Shown here: positions 1 to 6,823 of the stretch, piece after piece
How the letters are laid out: every line of letters starts with the position of its first letter
How positions within the stretch are numbered: position 1 is the first letter of the stretch
NCBI GenBank assembly: GCA_900769555.1
Contig: CAAGHA010000064.1
Span: 1 to 9,040 of the forward strand
Source of the DNA: Bacteroidales bacterium
GTDB lineage: Bacteria > Bacteroidota > Bacteroidia > Bacteroidales > Paludibacteraceae
DNA: 9,040 nucleotides
Reading direction: 5' to 3'
Notes under the pieces: model-generated
Databases searched by the model: none
Told to the model about the DNA's origin: nothing
Seen by the model: only the letters and a program-made list of their open reading frames with translations
Position numbers and translations under genes: made by a program

Positions 1-2720
1 ACCGTTCTGTGCGATTTATCCAAAACAGGATAAGCATCTATCGTGATGGTTTGCATATCAGACGAAGCCGGACGAATATCCGCCAAGTTTTGATAGAAAG
101 GTTGCGTACCATCCGTTACACCTTTATTCAAACGATAACACACCTCTCCATTCGCAAACTGCTCCGATGTCATGGAATGAATATCCAATTTCGGAGGAAA
201 AAGTGTTTGTCTACCGGATTGTAAACAACTATCAAGATAGTAACAATTATGGTAAAATAATCCATATGCAGAAATCTCCTCACCTATTACAAAATTTCCT
301 TCTTCATTCATATAATAAGGATTGCAAATTAATGCAGCCACATGAGCGTCTTCACCCGCACTTATTTTTCCTATATTGTAACAATTTGATGCAAAAACAG
401 TAACACCGCGTCCTCCAACCAAACCGCCACAACCACTTTCATCTTGACTATTACCAAGTGTATGAATATCACCTATGTTATAACAATTATTAAGATACAA
501 AGTAGCTCCTCCACTCAATGAACTCAATAAACCGCCAAGTGTAATTGTCCTAGAATTTACACTACTGATTGTGCCACCATTCCAACATCCATAGAATGTA
601 AAACTATCTCTACAATAATCACCACCTGTACCCACGAAACCTGCAACTATTCCAACCCCCTCTACAGAAGCCAAATTATAACAACTTTCAAAGGTTAAAT
701 TCTTCCCATCTCCGATGAAACCGGAAGCATGATAATCATTTGAAATCTCTCCGGAAGTATGGCAATTGATAAACACACAACTATCAGCACTTCTTGAAAT
801 CAAACCACATTCAATCTCTCCGGATAAAACCATTCTGCTATTTTCAAATCCAACATTCTTTATTGTCGCACCTGACAATTGATCAAAAAAGCCATTTGAG
901 TGATACAATAGACCTATTAATGAATAATTTTGACCATCAAAAGTGGCTCTGTATGGATTCTTTATTCCCTCCCAGATTTTAAAGGAGTCAAGAGAACTAT
1001 ATTGAAGAGAATCTTCTATACCAGACTCACTCCAATCCACATCATTCACCACAATATCATTCATCAAACGAGCATCCAACCACTGATTGCCTTCGTTCAC
1101 CAACCGAGCAAACTCAAAGAGATCATCTGCAGTATAAATATCGAAAATACAATGCGACACACTATCTCGTTGCCCACAAATGCCACAATAACAATAATCA
1201 TAAACATGGTCATGAATTATTATTTTTGCTCCCCACGGCAAACCTTCTGCATCTCCAAAATAAGAAATTGTATCCACTCCCAAGAATGCGTTTTCTCCAA
1301 TGAAAGAGACTGAATCCGGAATCTCTATTGAGGTCAAATTAGCACAATCATAAAATGCTTTTTCTCGTATTGTTGAAACCGTATTGGGAATTTCAATTGA
1401 AATTAAACGACTACATTTTTCAAAAGCAGATTCACCTATCGCTGTAACTGTATTAGGAATGACAACAACTGAATCTGCTCCTAAATAACCCACAATACAA
1501 GATTTGGTGCTATCCGAATAAGCAAAATCATCTTCTATAAAATACTCACAAACAACATTATATGCACTCCACGGATTTCCGCTCGCTTTCCCTTTATAAA
1601 AAATCTTTTTAACTCCATAAAAAGCATTTTCTCCTATTGTATCTACTGATTCCGGAACAATTAATTGATTCAATCCATTGCAATCATAAAAGGCACTCGC
1701 ACCAATAGAGGTTACTGAATCAGGAATCTCTACTATGGTTAAACTACTACAACCATAAAAGGCACTACTTCCTATCGTTGTAACCGAGTTAGGAATTACA
1801 ACAACTGAATCAGATCCTAAATAACCCACAACACATGATTTTGTACTATCTGAATAAACAAAATTACTATCTTTTACAGTACCTCTAACAACTCTCTTTG
1901 CTCCCCAAGGTTCTCCTGTCGCTTTCCCTGCATAAAAAATAGTATCTATACCATAAAATGCATATTGTTCAATTATGTCAACAGATTCCGGAACATCCGG
2001 TGGATTCAACCCTTTGCAACCATAGAAAGCAGACTTTCCAATTGAGGTAACTGAATTTGGAATTACTATTGAAGTTAACTTGGTATAACTGTGAAATGCA
2101 TTAGCTCCTATTGCTGTAACTGTATTAGGAATCACAATAACAGAATCCGAACCCAAATAACCGACAATACATGATTTTGTACTATCTGCATAAACAAAAT
2201 CGCCATCTTTTACAGTTCCTCTAATAACTTTATAAAAAACACCCCAAGGAGCTCCTGTCGCATTCCCTGCATAAAAAATCGTATCTATACCATAAAAAGC
2301 ATTTTTTCCAATTGTGGCAACTGAATCCGGAACATCCATCAGATTCAATCCTTTGCAATTATAAAACGCCCTCTCCCCTATGCTTGTAACAGAATTAGGA
2401 ATATCAATGGAGGTTAAAATACTACAAGCATAGAAAGCTGAATTCTCAATTTTGGTAACTGAATTTGGAATTTCTATTGAAGTTAAACTACCACAATAAC
2501 GAAAGCCCCCACTTGCTATAGAAGTTACAATATATTCTAGACTATCGTACTTAACCGTCGCCGGTATTACAACATCGCCGGATATAGAAGTTGTTGCGCT
2601 ACCTACACTAACTGTTAATTTTGAATTGTTTGTCACAGTATAAGACAAATCTCCTATTGTAAATGCTCCTGCAACAATAGGAAAGAAAAGAATCAAAAAT
2701 AAAGTTATTTTTCGAATCAT
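1..2720 (-). CDS. Secreted BspA-like leucine-rich-repeat / GLUG-like surface protein, 3' end outside window
   Basis: Reading the minus strand from the ATG at 2720 gives 906 codons without a stop, running off the left edge. Residues 1-19 form a Sec signal peptide: basic MIRK, a hydrophobic core, then VAGA before F20. There is no lipobox cysteine. Residues about 65-500 hold thirteen 23-residue LRR_5 repeats of the type IPNSVTSIGxxAFYGC, as in BspA-family proteins. Residues 501-526 are a His/Cys-rich linker. Residues 527-560 (IYTADDLFEFARLVNEGN) start a second module, followed to about 795 by GLUG-like repeats (GGLVGG, NCYNIGKIS). Residues 850-900 (TSEQFANGEVCYRLNKG) match a segment I associate with Bacteroidales GLUG proteins. 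The family is extracellular or surface-attached, often proposed to bind host or matrix proteins; the ligand here is unknown. The C-terminal anchoring or secretion signal is not visible. Architecture is secure, function is inferred. Confidence 0.9.
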   Translation of the reverse strand, partial: MIRKITLFLILFFPIVAGAFTIGDLSYTVTNNSKLTVSVGSATTSISGDVVIPATVKYDSLEYIVTSIASGGFRYCGSLTSIEIPNSVTKIENSAFYACSILTSIDIPNSVTSIGERAFYNCKGLNLMDVPDSVATIGKNAFYGIDTIFYAGNATGAPWGVFYKVIRGTVKDGDFVYADSTKSCIVGYLGSDSVIVIPNTVTAIGANAFHSYTKLTSIVIPNSVTSIGKSAFYGCKGLNPPDVPESVDIIEQYAFYGIDTIFYAGKATGEPWGAKRVVRGTVKDSNFVYSDSTKSCVVGYLGSDSVVVIPNSVTTIGSSAFYGCSSLTIVEIPDSVTSIGASAFYDCNGLNQLIVPESVDTIGENAFYGVKKIFYKGKASGNPWSAYNVVCEYFIEDDFAYSDSTKSCIVGYLGADSVVVIPNTVTAIGESAFEKCSRLISIEIPNTVSTIREKAFYDCANLTSIEIPDSVSFIGENAFLGVDTISYFGDAEGLPWGAKIIIHDHVYDYCYCGICGQRDSVSHCIFDIYTADDLFEFARLVNEGNQWLDARLMNDIVVNDVDWSESGIEDSLQYSSLDSFKIWEGIKNPYRATFDGQNYSLIGLLYHSNGFFDQLSGATIKNVGFENSRMVLSGEIECGLISRSADSCVFINCHTSGEISNDYHASGFIGDGKNLTFESCYNLASVEGVGIVAGFVGTGGDYCRDSFTFYGCWNGGTISSVNSRTITLGGLLSSLSGGATLYLNNCYNIGDIHTLGNSQDESGCGGLVGGRGVTVFASNCYNIGKISAGEDAHVAALICNPYYMNEEGNFVIGEEISAYGLFYHNCYYLDSCLQSGRQTLFPPKLDIHSMTSEQFANGEVCYRLNKGVTDGTQPFYQNLADIRPASSDMQTITIDAYPVLDKSHRT
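336..935 (-). repeat. GLUG-like repeat region of the surface protein
   Basis: Residues about 596-795 contain four to five degenerate units of 30-45 residues with the pattern G-G/F-L/F-V/I-G ... C-Y/W-N-x-G-x-I. Examples are AGFVGTGG with CWNGGTIS, GGLLSSLSGG with CYNIGDI, and GGLVGGRG with CYNIGKIS. This matches the GLUG motif style (G-L-x-G repeats forming a beta-helix-like fold) seen in secreted adhesin-like proteins. Cys residues recur in each unit (NCY, SCY, GCW). Confidence 0.65.
1143..1220 (-). other. His/Cys-rich linker between LRR and GLUG-like regions
   Basis: Residues 501-526 read as a short motif with H503, H505, C510, C512, C515 and C524 (HDHVYDYCYCGICG then RDSVSHC). The spacing C-x-C-x2-C with nearby histidines resembles a small metal-binding knuckle. 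Short H-x-H-x-Y...C-x2-CG linkers are, as I recall, frequent in Bacteroidota surface proteins of this build. Metal binding is inference; disulfides are equally possible for an exported protein. Confidence 0.5.
1221..2528 (-). repeat. Thirteen LRR_5 repeats organised in 112-residue (336-bp) superunits
   Basis: Residues 65-500 contain thirteen 23-residue LRRs. The second, third and fourth blocks each begin with a segment like FVYSDSTKSCIVGYLGSDS (F175, F287, F399), then three LRRs, then an FYxGKAxGxPW element. Phe-to-Phe spacing is exactly 112 residues twice. At DNA level the conserved piece cctaaataacc or its variant starts at 1480, 1816 and 2152, exactly 336 bp apart. The first block has four LRRs and lacks the FVY segment. 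This shows duplication of a multi-LRR cassette rather than of single LRRs. Confidence 0.9.
2664..2720 (-). other. Signal peptide of the LRR surface protein
   Basis: The first 19 codons encode MIRK followed by a hydrophobic stretch (ITLFLILFFPIV) and AGA. The A-x-A pattern predicts signal peptidase I cleavage between A19 and F20. No cysteine follows, so this is not a lipoprotein. Its presence supports the ATG at 2720 as the start. There is no recognisable Shine-Dalgarno sequence upstream, which is usual in this phylum. Confidence 0.8.
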
Positions 2721-2770
2721 ATTCTATGTATTATTATTTATTTGGTTTTAGGCATAGGGGACTTTCATAA

Positions 2771-2855
2771 GGTAGGTTCTATAAATTCTGCGAAAAGTTT
2801 ACCACCCTGCAACTTATACTTTTTAGATTAAAAACGGTAATTTATAGAACTTACC
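2771..2855. repeat. 17-bp inverted repeat with 51-bp spacer upstream of the surface-protein gene
   Basis: The left arm at 2771-2787 is GGTAGGTTCTATAAATT and the right arm at 2839-2855 is AATTTATAGAACTTACC. They are inverted complements at 16 of 17 positions. A shorter nested pair, AAAAGT at 2793-2798 and ACTTTT at 2818-2823, lies in the spacer. The element sits between the glyS terminator and the ATG at 2720, so it belongs to the control region of the surface-protein gene. It could be an invertible segment, a two-site operator, or a large-loop RNA hairpin. No canonical Bacteroides promoter is clear in the spacer in either orientation. Confidence 0.75.
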
Positions 2856-2870
2856 ATAAATCCACATTAT

Positions 2871-2910
2871 AAAAAAAGAAGAAAGGAGAAAAAAACTTCT
2901 CCTCCTTTCT
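2871..2910 (-). terminator. Rho-independent terminator of glyS
   Basis: On the minus strand, 12 nt after the glyS stop, AGAAAGGAG (2910-2902) pairs perfectly with CTCCTTTCT (2888-2880) across a 13-nt loop, followed by a U-rich tract (TCTTTTTTT, 2879-2871). A shifted pairing using GGAGAA at 2885-2890 and TTCTCC at 2897-2902 is also possible. This separates glyS from the downstream surface-protein gene. Confidence 0.85.
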
Positions 2911-2921
2911 CATATAGACTA

Positions 2922-4469
2922 TTAATCAACAATCTTCTTAAACAAATTTCTCATATTTACTGCTTCACCAATGATTCCATGCAAATCCTCAATCTTAACG
3001 CGATCTTGTTGCATAGAATCGCGATAACGCAACGTAACTGTTCCGTCTGTCAATGTTTGGTGATCTACCGTCACACAGAAAGGCGTTCCGATTGCATCTT
3101 GACGGCGATAGCGTTTACCTATGGTATCCTTTTCCTCGTATGCACACTTGTAATCAAACTTCAAATCATTCATGATCTCCATCGCTTTTTCAGGCAATCC
3201 ATCTTTCTTCAACAATGGAAGAACAGCTACTTTTACCGGAGCCAATACAGGAGGTAAATTCAAAACAATACGTGTTTCACCATTATCCAACTTCTCTTCG
3301 TTGTACGATGCACACATGATACTCAAGAACATACGATCCACTCCAATAGATGTTTCTATAACATACGGAGTATAAGACTCATTGATTTCCGGATCAAAAT
3401 ATTTGATATTCTTTCCTGAATATTTTTCATGACTGCTCAAGTCGAAATCTGTACGAGAGTGAATACCCTCCACCTCTTTAAATCCGAACGGCATTTCAAA
3501 CTCGATATCCGTTGCCGCATTTGCATAGTGAGCCAACTTGTCATGGTCATGATAACGATATTTGTGATCGCCCAATCCAAGAGCCTTATGCCACTTCAAA
3601 CGGAAAGCTTTCCAATGCTCAAACCACTTCAACTCCTCGCCTGGACGAACAAAGAATTGCATCTCCATCTGCTCGAACTCTCTCATACGGAAGACAAACT
3701 GGCGAGCCACAATCTCGTTACGGAATGCCTTACCGATTTGTGCAATACCGAAAGGAATCTTCATACGACCGGTTTTTTGCACATTCAAATAATTGACAAA
3801 AATACCTTGTGCCGTTTCCGGACGAAGATAAATCTTCATGGCACCATCAGCCGTTGAACCCATTTCTGTAGAGAACATCAAGTTAAATTGACGAACATCG
3901 GTCCAGTTTTTAGTACCGCTGATAGGACATACTATTTCGTAATCTTCTATAATTTGCTTTAATTCTGCCAAATCACTATCATTCAAAGCCTTAGCGAAAC
4001 GAGTATGCAACTCATCATATTTTTGTTTATACTCCAATACACGTCCGTTAGTTTGCTTGAAAAGTTCAGCATCAAAAGAATCGCCAAATTTCTTAGCGGC
4101 TTTTTCCACCTCTTTTTCAATCTTCTCTTCAAATTTTGCCATTTGCTCCTCAATAAGCACATCAGCACGATAACGTTTTTTAGAATCTTTGTTATCAATC
4201 AAAGGGTCGTTAAATGCATCCACGTGTCCGGACGCCTTCCACGTTGTAGGATGCATAAAAATGGCCGCATCGATACCCACTATGTTGGTATGCAACAAAG
4301 TCATGCTGTCCCACCAATATTTTTTAATATTATTCTTCAATTCTACACCATTCTGACCATAGTCATAAACAGCACCTAATCCATCATAAATCTCACTGGA
4401 AAGGAATACAAAACCATACTCTTTACAGTGAGCAACCATCTTCTTAAAAACATCTTCTTGTGACGCCAT
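2922..4469 (-). CDS. glyS: Glycyl-tRNA synthetase, alpha2 (eukaryote/archaeal-like) class II type
   Basis: This 515-residue enzyme charges tRNA-Gly with glycine using ATP in the cytoplasm. Class II motifs are present: motif 1 region GIDAAIFMHPTTWKASGHV (65-83), glycine/ATP pocket RPETAQGIFVNY (216-227), motif 2 FRNEI...FRMREFEQMEMQFF (249-273), and motif 3 ETSIGVDRMFLSIM (372-385). The anticodon-binding domain starts near LAPVKVAVLPL (409-419) and includes IGKRYRRQDAIGTPFCVT (450-467). Compared with the Staphylococcus aureus type (about 463 residues) it carries an extra charged, probably helical segment at about 108-165 (EEKIEKEVEKAAKKFGD). The segment VCPISGTKNW has one cysteine, so no zinc knuckle is expected there. 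The ATG at 4469 has no clear Shine-Dalgarno, and the N-terminus aligns well with the family. It is monocistronic, with its own terminator. Confidence 0.97.
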   Translation of the reverse strand: MASQEDVFKKMVAHCKEYGFVFLSSEIYDGLGAVYDYGQNGVELKNNIKKYWWDSMTLLHTNIVGIDAAIFMHPTTWKASGHVDAFNDPLIDNKDSKKRYRADVLIEEQMAKFEEKIEKEVEKAAKKFGDSFDAELFKQTNGRVLEYKQKYDELHTRFAKALNDSDLAELKQIIEDYEIVCPISGTKNWTDVRQFNLMFSTEMGSTADGAMKIYLRPETAQGIFVNYLNVQKTGRMKIPFGIAQIGKAFRNEIVARQFVFRMREFEQMEMQFFVRPGEELKWFEHWKAFRLKWHKALGLGDHKYRYHDHDKLAHYANAATDIEFEMPFGFKEVEGIHSRTDFDLSSHEKYSGKNIKYFDPEINESYTPYVIETSIGVDRMFLSIMCASYNEEKLDNGETRIVLNLPPVLAPVKVAVLPLLKKDGLPEKAMEIMNDLKFDYKCAYEEKDTIGKRYRRQDAIGTPFCVTVDHQTLTDGTVTLRYRDSMQQDRVKIEDLHGIIGEAVNMRNLFKKIVD

Positions 4470-4484
4470 AAAACTAAAATTAAA

Positions 4485-4507
4485 CGGACAGAAGAAAATT
4501 CAGTCCG
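4485..4507 (-). promoter_or_regulatory. Hairpin in the glyS leader
   Basis: CGGAC (4485-4489) and GTCCG (4503-4507) pair, then after an A-A mismatch GAA (4491-4493) pairs with TTC (4499-4501), leaving a 5-nt loop. The hairpin ends 15 bp upstream of the glyS ATG, close enough to affect ribosome access. It lacks a U tract and there is no T-box-like leader, so a role is only possible. Confidence 0.4.
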
Positions 4508-4610
4508 GAGATTATTATTTTATCTTACTTTAATTCAATACCTTAAGGCAAATTTTTAAATTACGCATATAATTTTTCGCATTGTAAAATCACCTTAAAT
4601 TAACGAAATA

Positions 4611-4618
4611 CAAAGTTA
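4611..4618 (-). promoter_or_regulatory. Probable glyS promoter -7 element
   Basis: The minus strand reads TAACTTTG, an exact match to the Bacteroidota -7 consensus TAnnTTTG. It would start transcription near 4604 and give a leader of about 135 nt. The -33 TTTG partner is poor: TGTG lies about 22 bp upstream, while a true TTTG lies 31 bp away. The call therefore rests mainly on the -7 match and on position. Confidence 0.45.
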
Positions 4619-4688
4619 GTTAATTTTCTTATATAATGCGCACAGAACACAAAAAAAAACAAATTGTCTCAGCAAAAATAAGGTAGCT

Positions 4689-4723
4689 GGTTTCAGGTTT
4701 CAGGTTTCAAGTTTCAAGTTTCA
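4689..4723. repeat. Heptamer tandem array, five copies
   Basis: Three copies of GGTTTCA are followed directly by two of AGTTTCA, 35 bp in all, then AGG. The array lies in the intergenic region between nqrF and glyS and immediately precedes a GC-rich repeat. I recall similar GTTTCAGG runs in intergenic DNA of other Bacteroidota. No coding role is apparent. Confidence 0.85.
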
Positions 4724-4776
4724 AGGATACCACAACCAGACATTTCTACCTGCCTGGAAGGCTGTACTGAGCGCAG

Positions 4777-4842
4777 CGATGGTAGCCTGGGACGCAGTCT
4801 CAGGACAGCAACGATGGTAGCCCGCGACGCAGTCTCAGGACA
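4777..4842. repeat. GC-rich 31-bp direct repeat pair, possible dispersed intergenic repeat
   Basis: The segments 4777-4807 and 4812-4842 both follow the pattern CGATGGTAGCC...GACGCAGTCTCAGGACA and match at 29 of 31 positions, with a 4-bp gap. Upstream at about 4752-4777 is a related, more diverged piece (GCCTGGAAGGCTG, ACTGAGCGCAGCG). The block is much richer in G+C than its surroundings. The ACTGAGCGCAG core resembles REP-like intergenic repeats of Bacteroidota. No transposase or ORF accompanies it here. Confidence 0.65.
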
Positions 4843-4850
4843 CAGTTACC

Positions 4851-4895
4851 AAATAAAAAAGCGACTTGTTTCATAAATGAAAACAAGTCGCTTTT
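4851..4895 (-). terminator. Strong rho-independent terminator of the nqr operon
   Basis: AAAAGCGACTTGTTT (4857-4871) and AAACAAGTCGCTTTT (4881-4895) are perfect complements over 15 bp, enclosing a 9-nt loop CATAAATGA. On the minus strand the stem is followed by TTTTTTATTT (4860-4851), so it terminates nqrF transcription 25 nt past the stop. On the plus strand there is also a short T run (CTTTT), so weak two-way function is possible. Confidence 0.92.
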
Positions 4896-4920
4896 GAAAA
4901 TATCCTAAAGGTGAAAATAA

Positions 4921-6192
4921 TTATCCACCAAAGTTATCATACATGATAGAAGAAGATTCAACACCCAAATCTTCCAACATACCAACAACAGCTTTAGACA
5001 TTGGACCAGGACCACACATGTAGTACTCAATATCTTCCGGAGCATCATGATCTTTCAAGTAGGTATTCAACATCACTTGATGAACAAAACCTGCTGTATA
5101 TTTCACACCTGCAGCATCAGCAGCAGGATCCGGAGCATCCAATGCCAAATGGAAGTGGAAATTAGAGAACTCTTTTTCCAAACCTAAGAAATCTTCCAAA
5201 TAGAACACCTCATTCAATGCACGCGCACCATAGAAATAATGCAATTCGCGATCACGAGTTTCCAAAGTTTTGGTCATGTGCATAATTTGAGCACGCAACG
5301 GAGCCATACCGGCACCACCACCAACCCAAATCATCTCCTTCTTTGAATCGAAGATTGGGTGGAAATCACCGTAAGGACCACTCATGGTTACTTTATCTCC
5401 CGGTTTCAATGTAAATATATACGAAGACGCAATACCCGGACTAACCTCCATAAAACCAACTTGAGGTTTTGGTTTAAACGGAGGAGTTGCAATACGAACT
5501 GTCAACATGATACGGTCACCCTCGGCAGGATAGTTGGCCATTGAGTAGGCACGAATGGTCTCTTCTGTATTTTTACATTTCAAACCAAACAATCCAAATT
5601 TCTCCCATGCCGGCAAATATTCATCACCGATAAGACTCTTATCAATGTCCTTATCATAATCCATATCAAAAGTAGGAATCTTAATCTGAGCGTATGAACC
5701 CGGAACGAAGTCCATGTGTTCTCCCGGAGGCAAAGCCACAATAAACTCTTTGATAAAGGTTGCAACATTCTTATTAGAAATAACCTCACACTCCCACTCT
5801 TTAACACCCATAACAGATTCAGGAACTTTAATAGACATATCACCCTTCACCTTCGCTTGACAACCCAAACGCCAGTGATCCATCTGCTCTTTACGAGTAA
5901 AATGTCCCTTTTCAGAATCGAGAATTTCTCCTCCACCTTCAGTAATCTGACATTTACATTGTCCACAAGAACCTTTACCACCACAAGCAGATGGCAAGTA
6001 AACACCATTTGAAGCCAAGGTATTCAATAAAGAAGCACCCGACTCAACCTCAATCTCATTTTCCCCGTTGATGGTCAATTTTACATTTCCTGAAGGCAAC
6101 AAATATTGTTTTGCAACCAACAACAAAATAACCAAAACCAAAGTAATTCCAAGGAAAACAGCAATACTAACTAAAATCAAATTCATATCCAT
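4921..6192 (-). CDS. nqrF: Na+-translocating NADH:quinone reductase subunit F (NADH dehydrogenase, FAD and 2Fe-2S)
   Basis: This 423-residue subunit is the electron entry point of Na+-NQR. It oxidises NADH at the cytoplasmic face and passes electrons through FAD to a [2Fe-2S] cluster. Residues about 5-28 form one N-terminal membrane anchor. The ferredoxin domain has C70, C76, C79 and C111 (C-x5-C-x2-C then C), the same spacing as the Vibrio cholerae subunit. The FAD motif RAYSMAN is at 214-220, GGGAGMAPLR at 291-300 and the NADH-side CGPGPM at 393-398. The C-terminus is YDNFGG. The ATG at 6192 is preceded by AAAGGGAG (6207-6200), a good Shine-Dalgarno; the second ATG at 6186 is a less likely alternative. 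It is the last gene of the operon, 16 bp after nqrE. Confidence 0.98.
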   Translation of the reverse strand: MDMNLILVSIAVFLGITLVLVILLLVAKQYLLPSGNVKLTINGENEIEVESGASLLNTLASNGVYLPSACGGKGSCGQCKCQITEGGGEILDSEKGHFTRKEQMDHWRLGCQAKVKGDMSIKVPESVMGVKEWECEVISNKNVATFIKEFIVALPPGEHMDFVPGSYAQIKIPTFDMDYDKDIDKSLIGDEYLPAWEKFGLFGLKCKNTEETIRAYSMANYPAEGDRIMLTVRIATPPFKPKPQVGFMEVSPGIASSYIFTLKPGDKVTMSGPYGDFHPIFDSKKEMIWVGGGAGMAPLRAQIMHMTKTLETRDRELHYFYGARALNEVFYLEDFLGLEKEFSNFHFHLALDAPDPAADAAGVKYTAGFVHQVMLNTYLKDHDAPEDIEYYMCGPGPMSKAVVGMLEDLGVESSSIMYDNFGG

Positions 6193-6208
6193 TGTCGTAC
6201 TCCCTTTC

Positions 6209-6805
6209 TTAGATTGTTAAACCTGAAAAACACATAAATGCCATAGCCATCAATCCTACAGTAATGAAAGTGATACCCAACCCTTTCAAAGGAGCAGGAA
6301 CATTAGAATAGGCCAATTGTTCACGTATAGCCGCTAAAGCAACAATTGCTAATAGCCAACCAATACCGGAACCCAACGCATATACAACAGACTCTCCTAC
6401 ATTTTCAAAGTTTCTTTGTTGCATAAACAATGATGCTCCCATGATTGCACAGTTAACCGCTATCAAAGGTAAGAAAATACCCAATGCAGCATACAAAGAA
6501 GGACTAAAACGCTCTACAACCATCTCAACCAATTGTACAATTGCTGCAATTACAGCAATAAACAAAATAAAACTTAAGAAACTTAAATCAACACCTTCTA
6601 CCAAAGCATCTGCTTTCAATACATAATTTTCCAAAAGATAGTTGACAGGTACAGTCACCAACAATACAAACGTTACTGCTACACCTAAACCAATAGCTGT
6701 CTTAACATTTTTCGACACTGCCAAATAGGAACACATCCCTAAAAAGTAGGCGAAAATCATATTGTCCACAAAAATGGACTTGACAAATAAACTTAAATAT
6801 TCCAT
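6209..6805 (-). CDS. nqrE: Na+-translocating NADH:quinone reductase subunit E (integral membrane)
   Basis: This 198-residue membrane protein has about six hydrophobic helices and pairs with NqrD in an inverted-repeat-type arrangement at the core of the pump. C25 (in YFLGMCSYLAV) and C119 (in AVNCAIMGASLF) are at positions equivalent to the Vibrio cysteines 26 and 120, which with two from NqrD hold the membrane Fe-S centre. Strong family features include ERFSPSLYAALGIFLPLI (98-115). The ORF begins with MEYLSLFVKSIFVDNMIFA, a typical N-terminus for the family. Its start is 18 bp downstream of the nqrD stop with only a weak Shine-Dalgarno, and translation is probably coupled within the operon. 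Confidence 0.97.
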   Translation of the reverse strand: MEYLSLFVKSIFVDNMIFAYFLGMCSYLAVSKNVKTAIGLGVAVTFVLLVTVPVNYLLENYVLKADALVEGVDLSFLSFILFIAVIAAIVQLVEMVVERFSPSLYAALGIFLPLIAVNCAIMGASLFMQQRNFENVGESVVYALGSGIGWLLAIVALAAIREQLAYSNVPAPLKGLGITFITVGLMAMAFMCFSGLTI

Positions 6806-6823
6806 TTCTAACTAATTTAGGGA

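Larger units (their letters stand above)
4470..4920. other. Intergenic region between nqrF and glyS
   Basis: This 451-bp stretch has no credible gene on either strand. From left to right it holds the glyS leader with a hairpin, a probable -7 element, an A-rich run (about 4650-4660), the heptamer array, the GC-rich direct repeats and the nqr terminator. The part from about 4660 to 4850 has no assigned function other than repeats. Confidence 0.8.

Noticed and set aside
9..1313. Plus-strand open frames of 62-127 codons in the left region
   Set aside because: They lie opposite a continuous minus-strand reading frame with clear LRR and GLUG-like repeats, so they are shadows of a low-stop AT-rich repeat gene.
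1480..2200. Regular repeats suggesting a CRISPR or intergenic satellite
   Set aside because: The 336-bp period is an exact multiple of three, in frame with LRR-coding sequence, and has no repeat-spacer structure.
2798..2824. Plus-strand TACTTTTT in the inverted-repeat spacer as a promoter
   Set aside because: It lacks the final G of TAnnTTTG, and the nearest TTTA is only about 15 bp upstream, too close for a normal -33 element.
3429..4379. Plus-strand open frames of 92-142 codons opposite glyS
   Set aside because: They are antisense to a well-conserved synthetase, have no recognisable domains or ribosome sites, and overlap each other in different frames.
4777..4842. Two 31-bp direct repeats as a mini CRISPR array
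   Set aside because: The gap between copies is only 4 bp, there are just two copies, and no cas gene is nearby.
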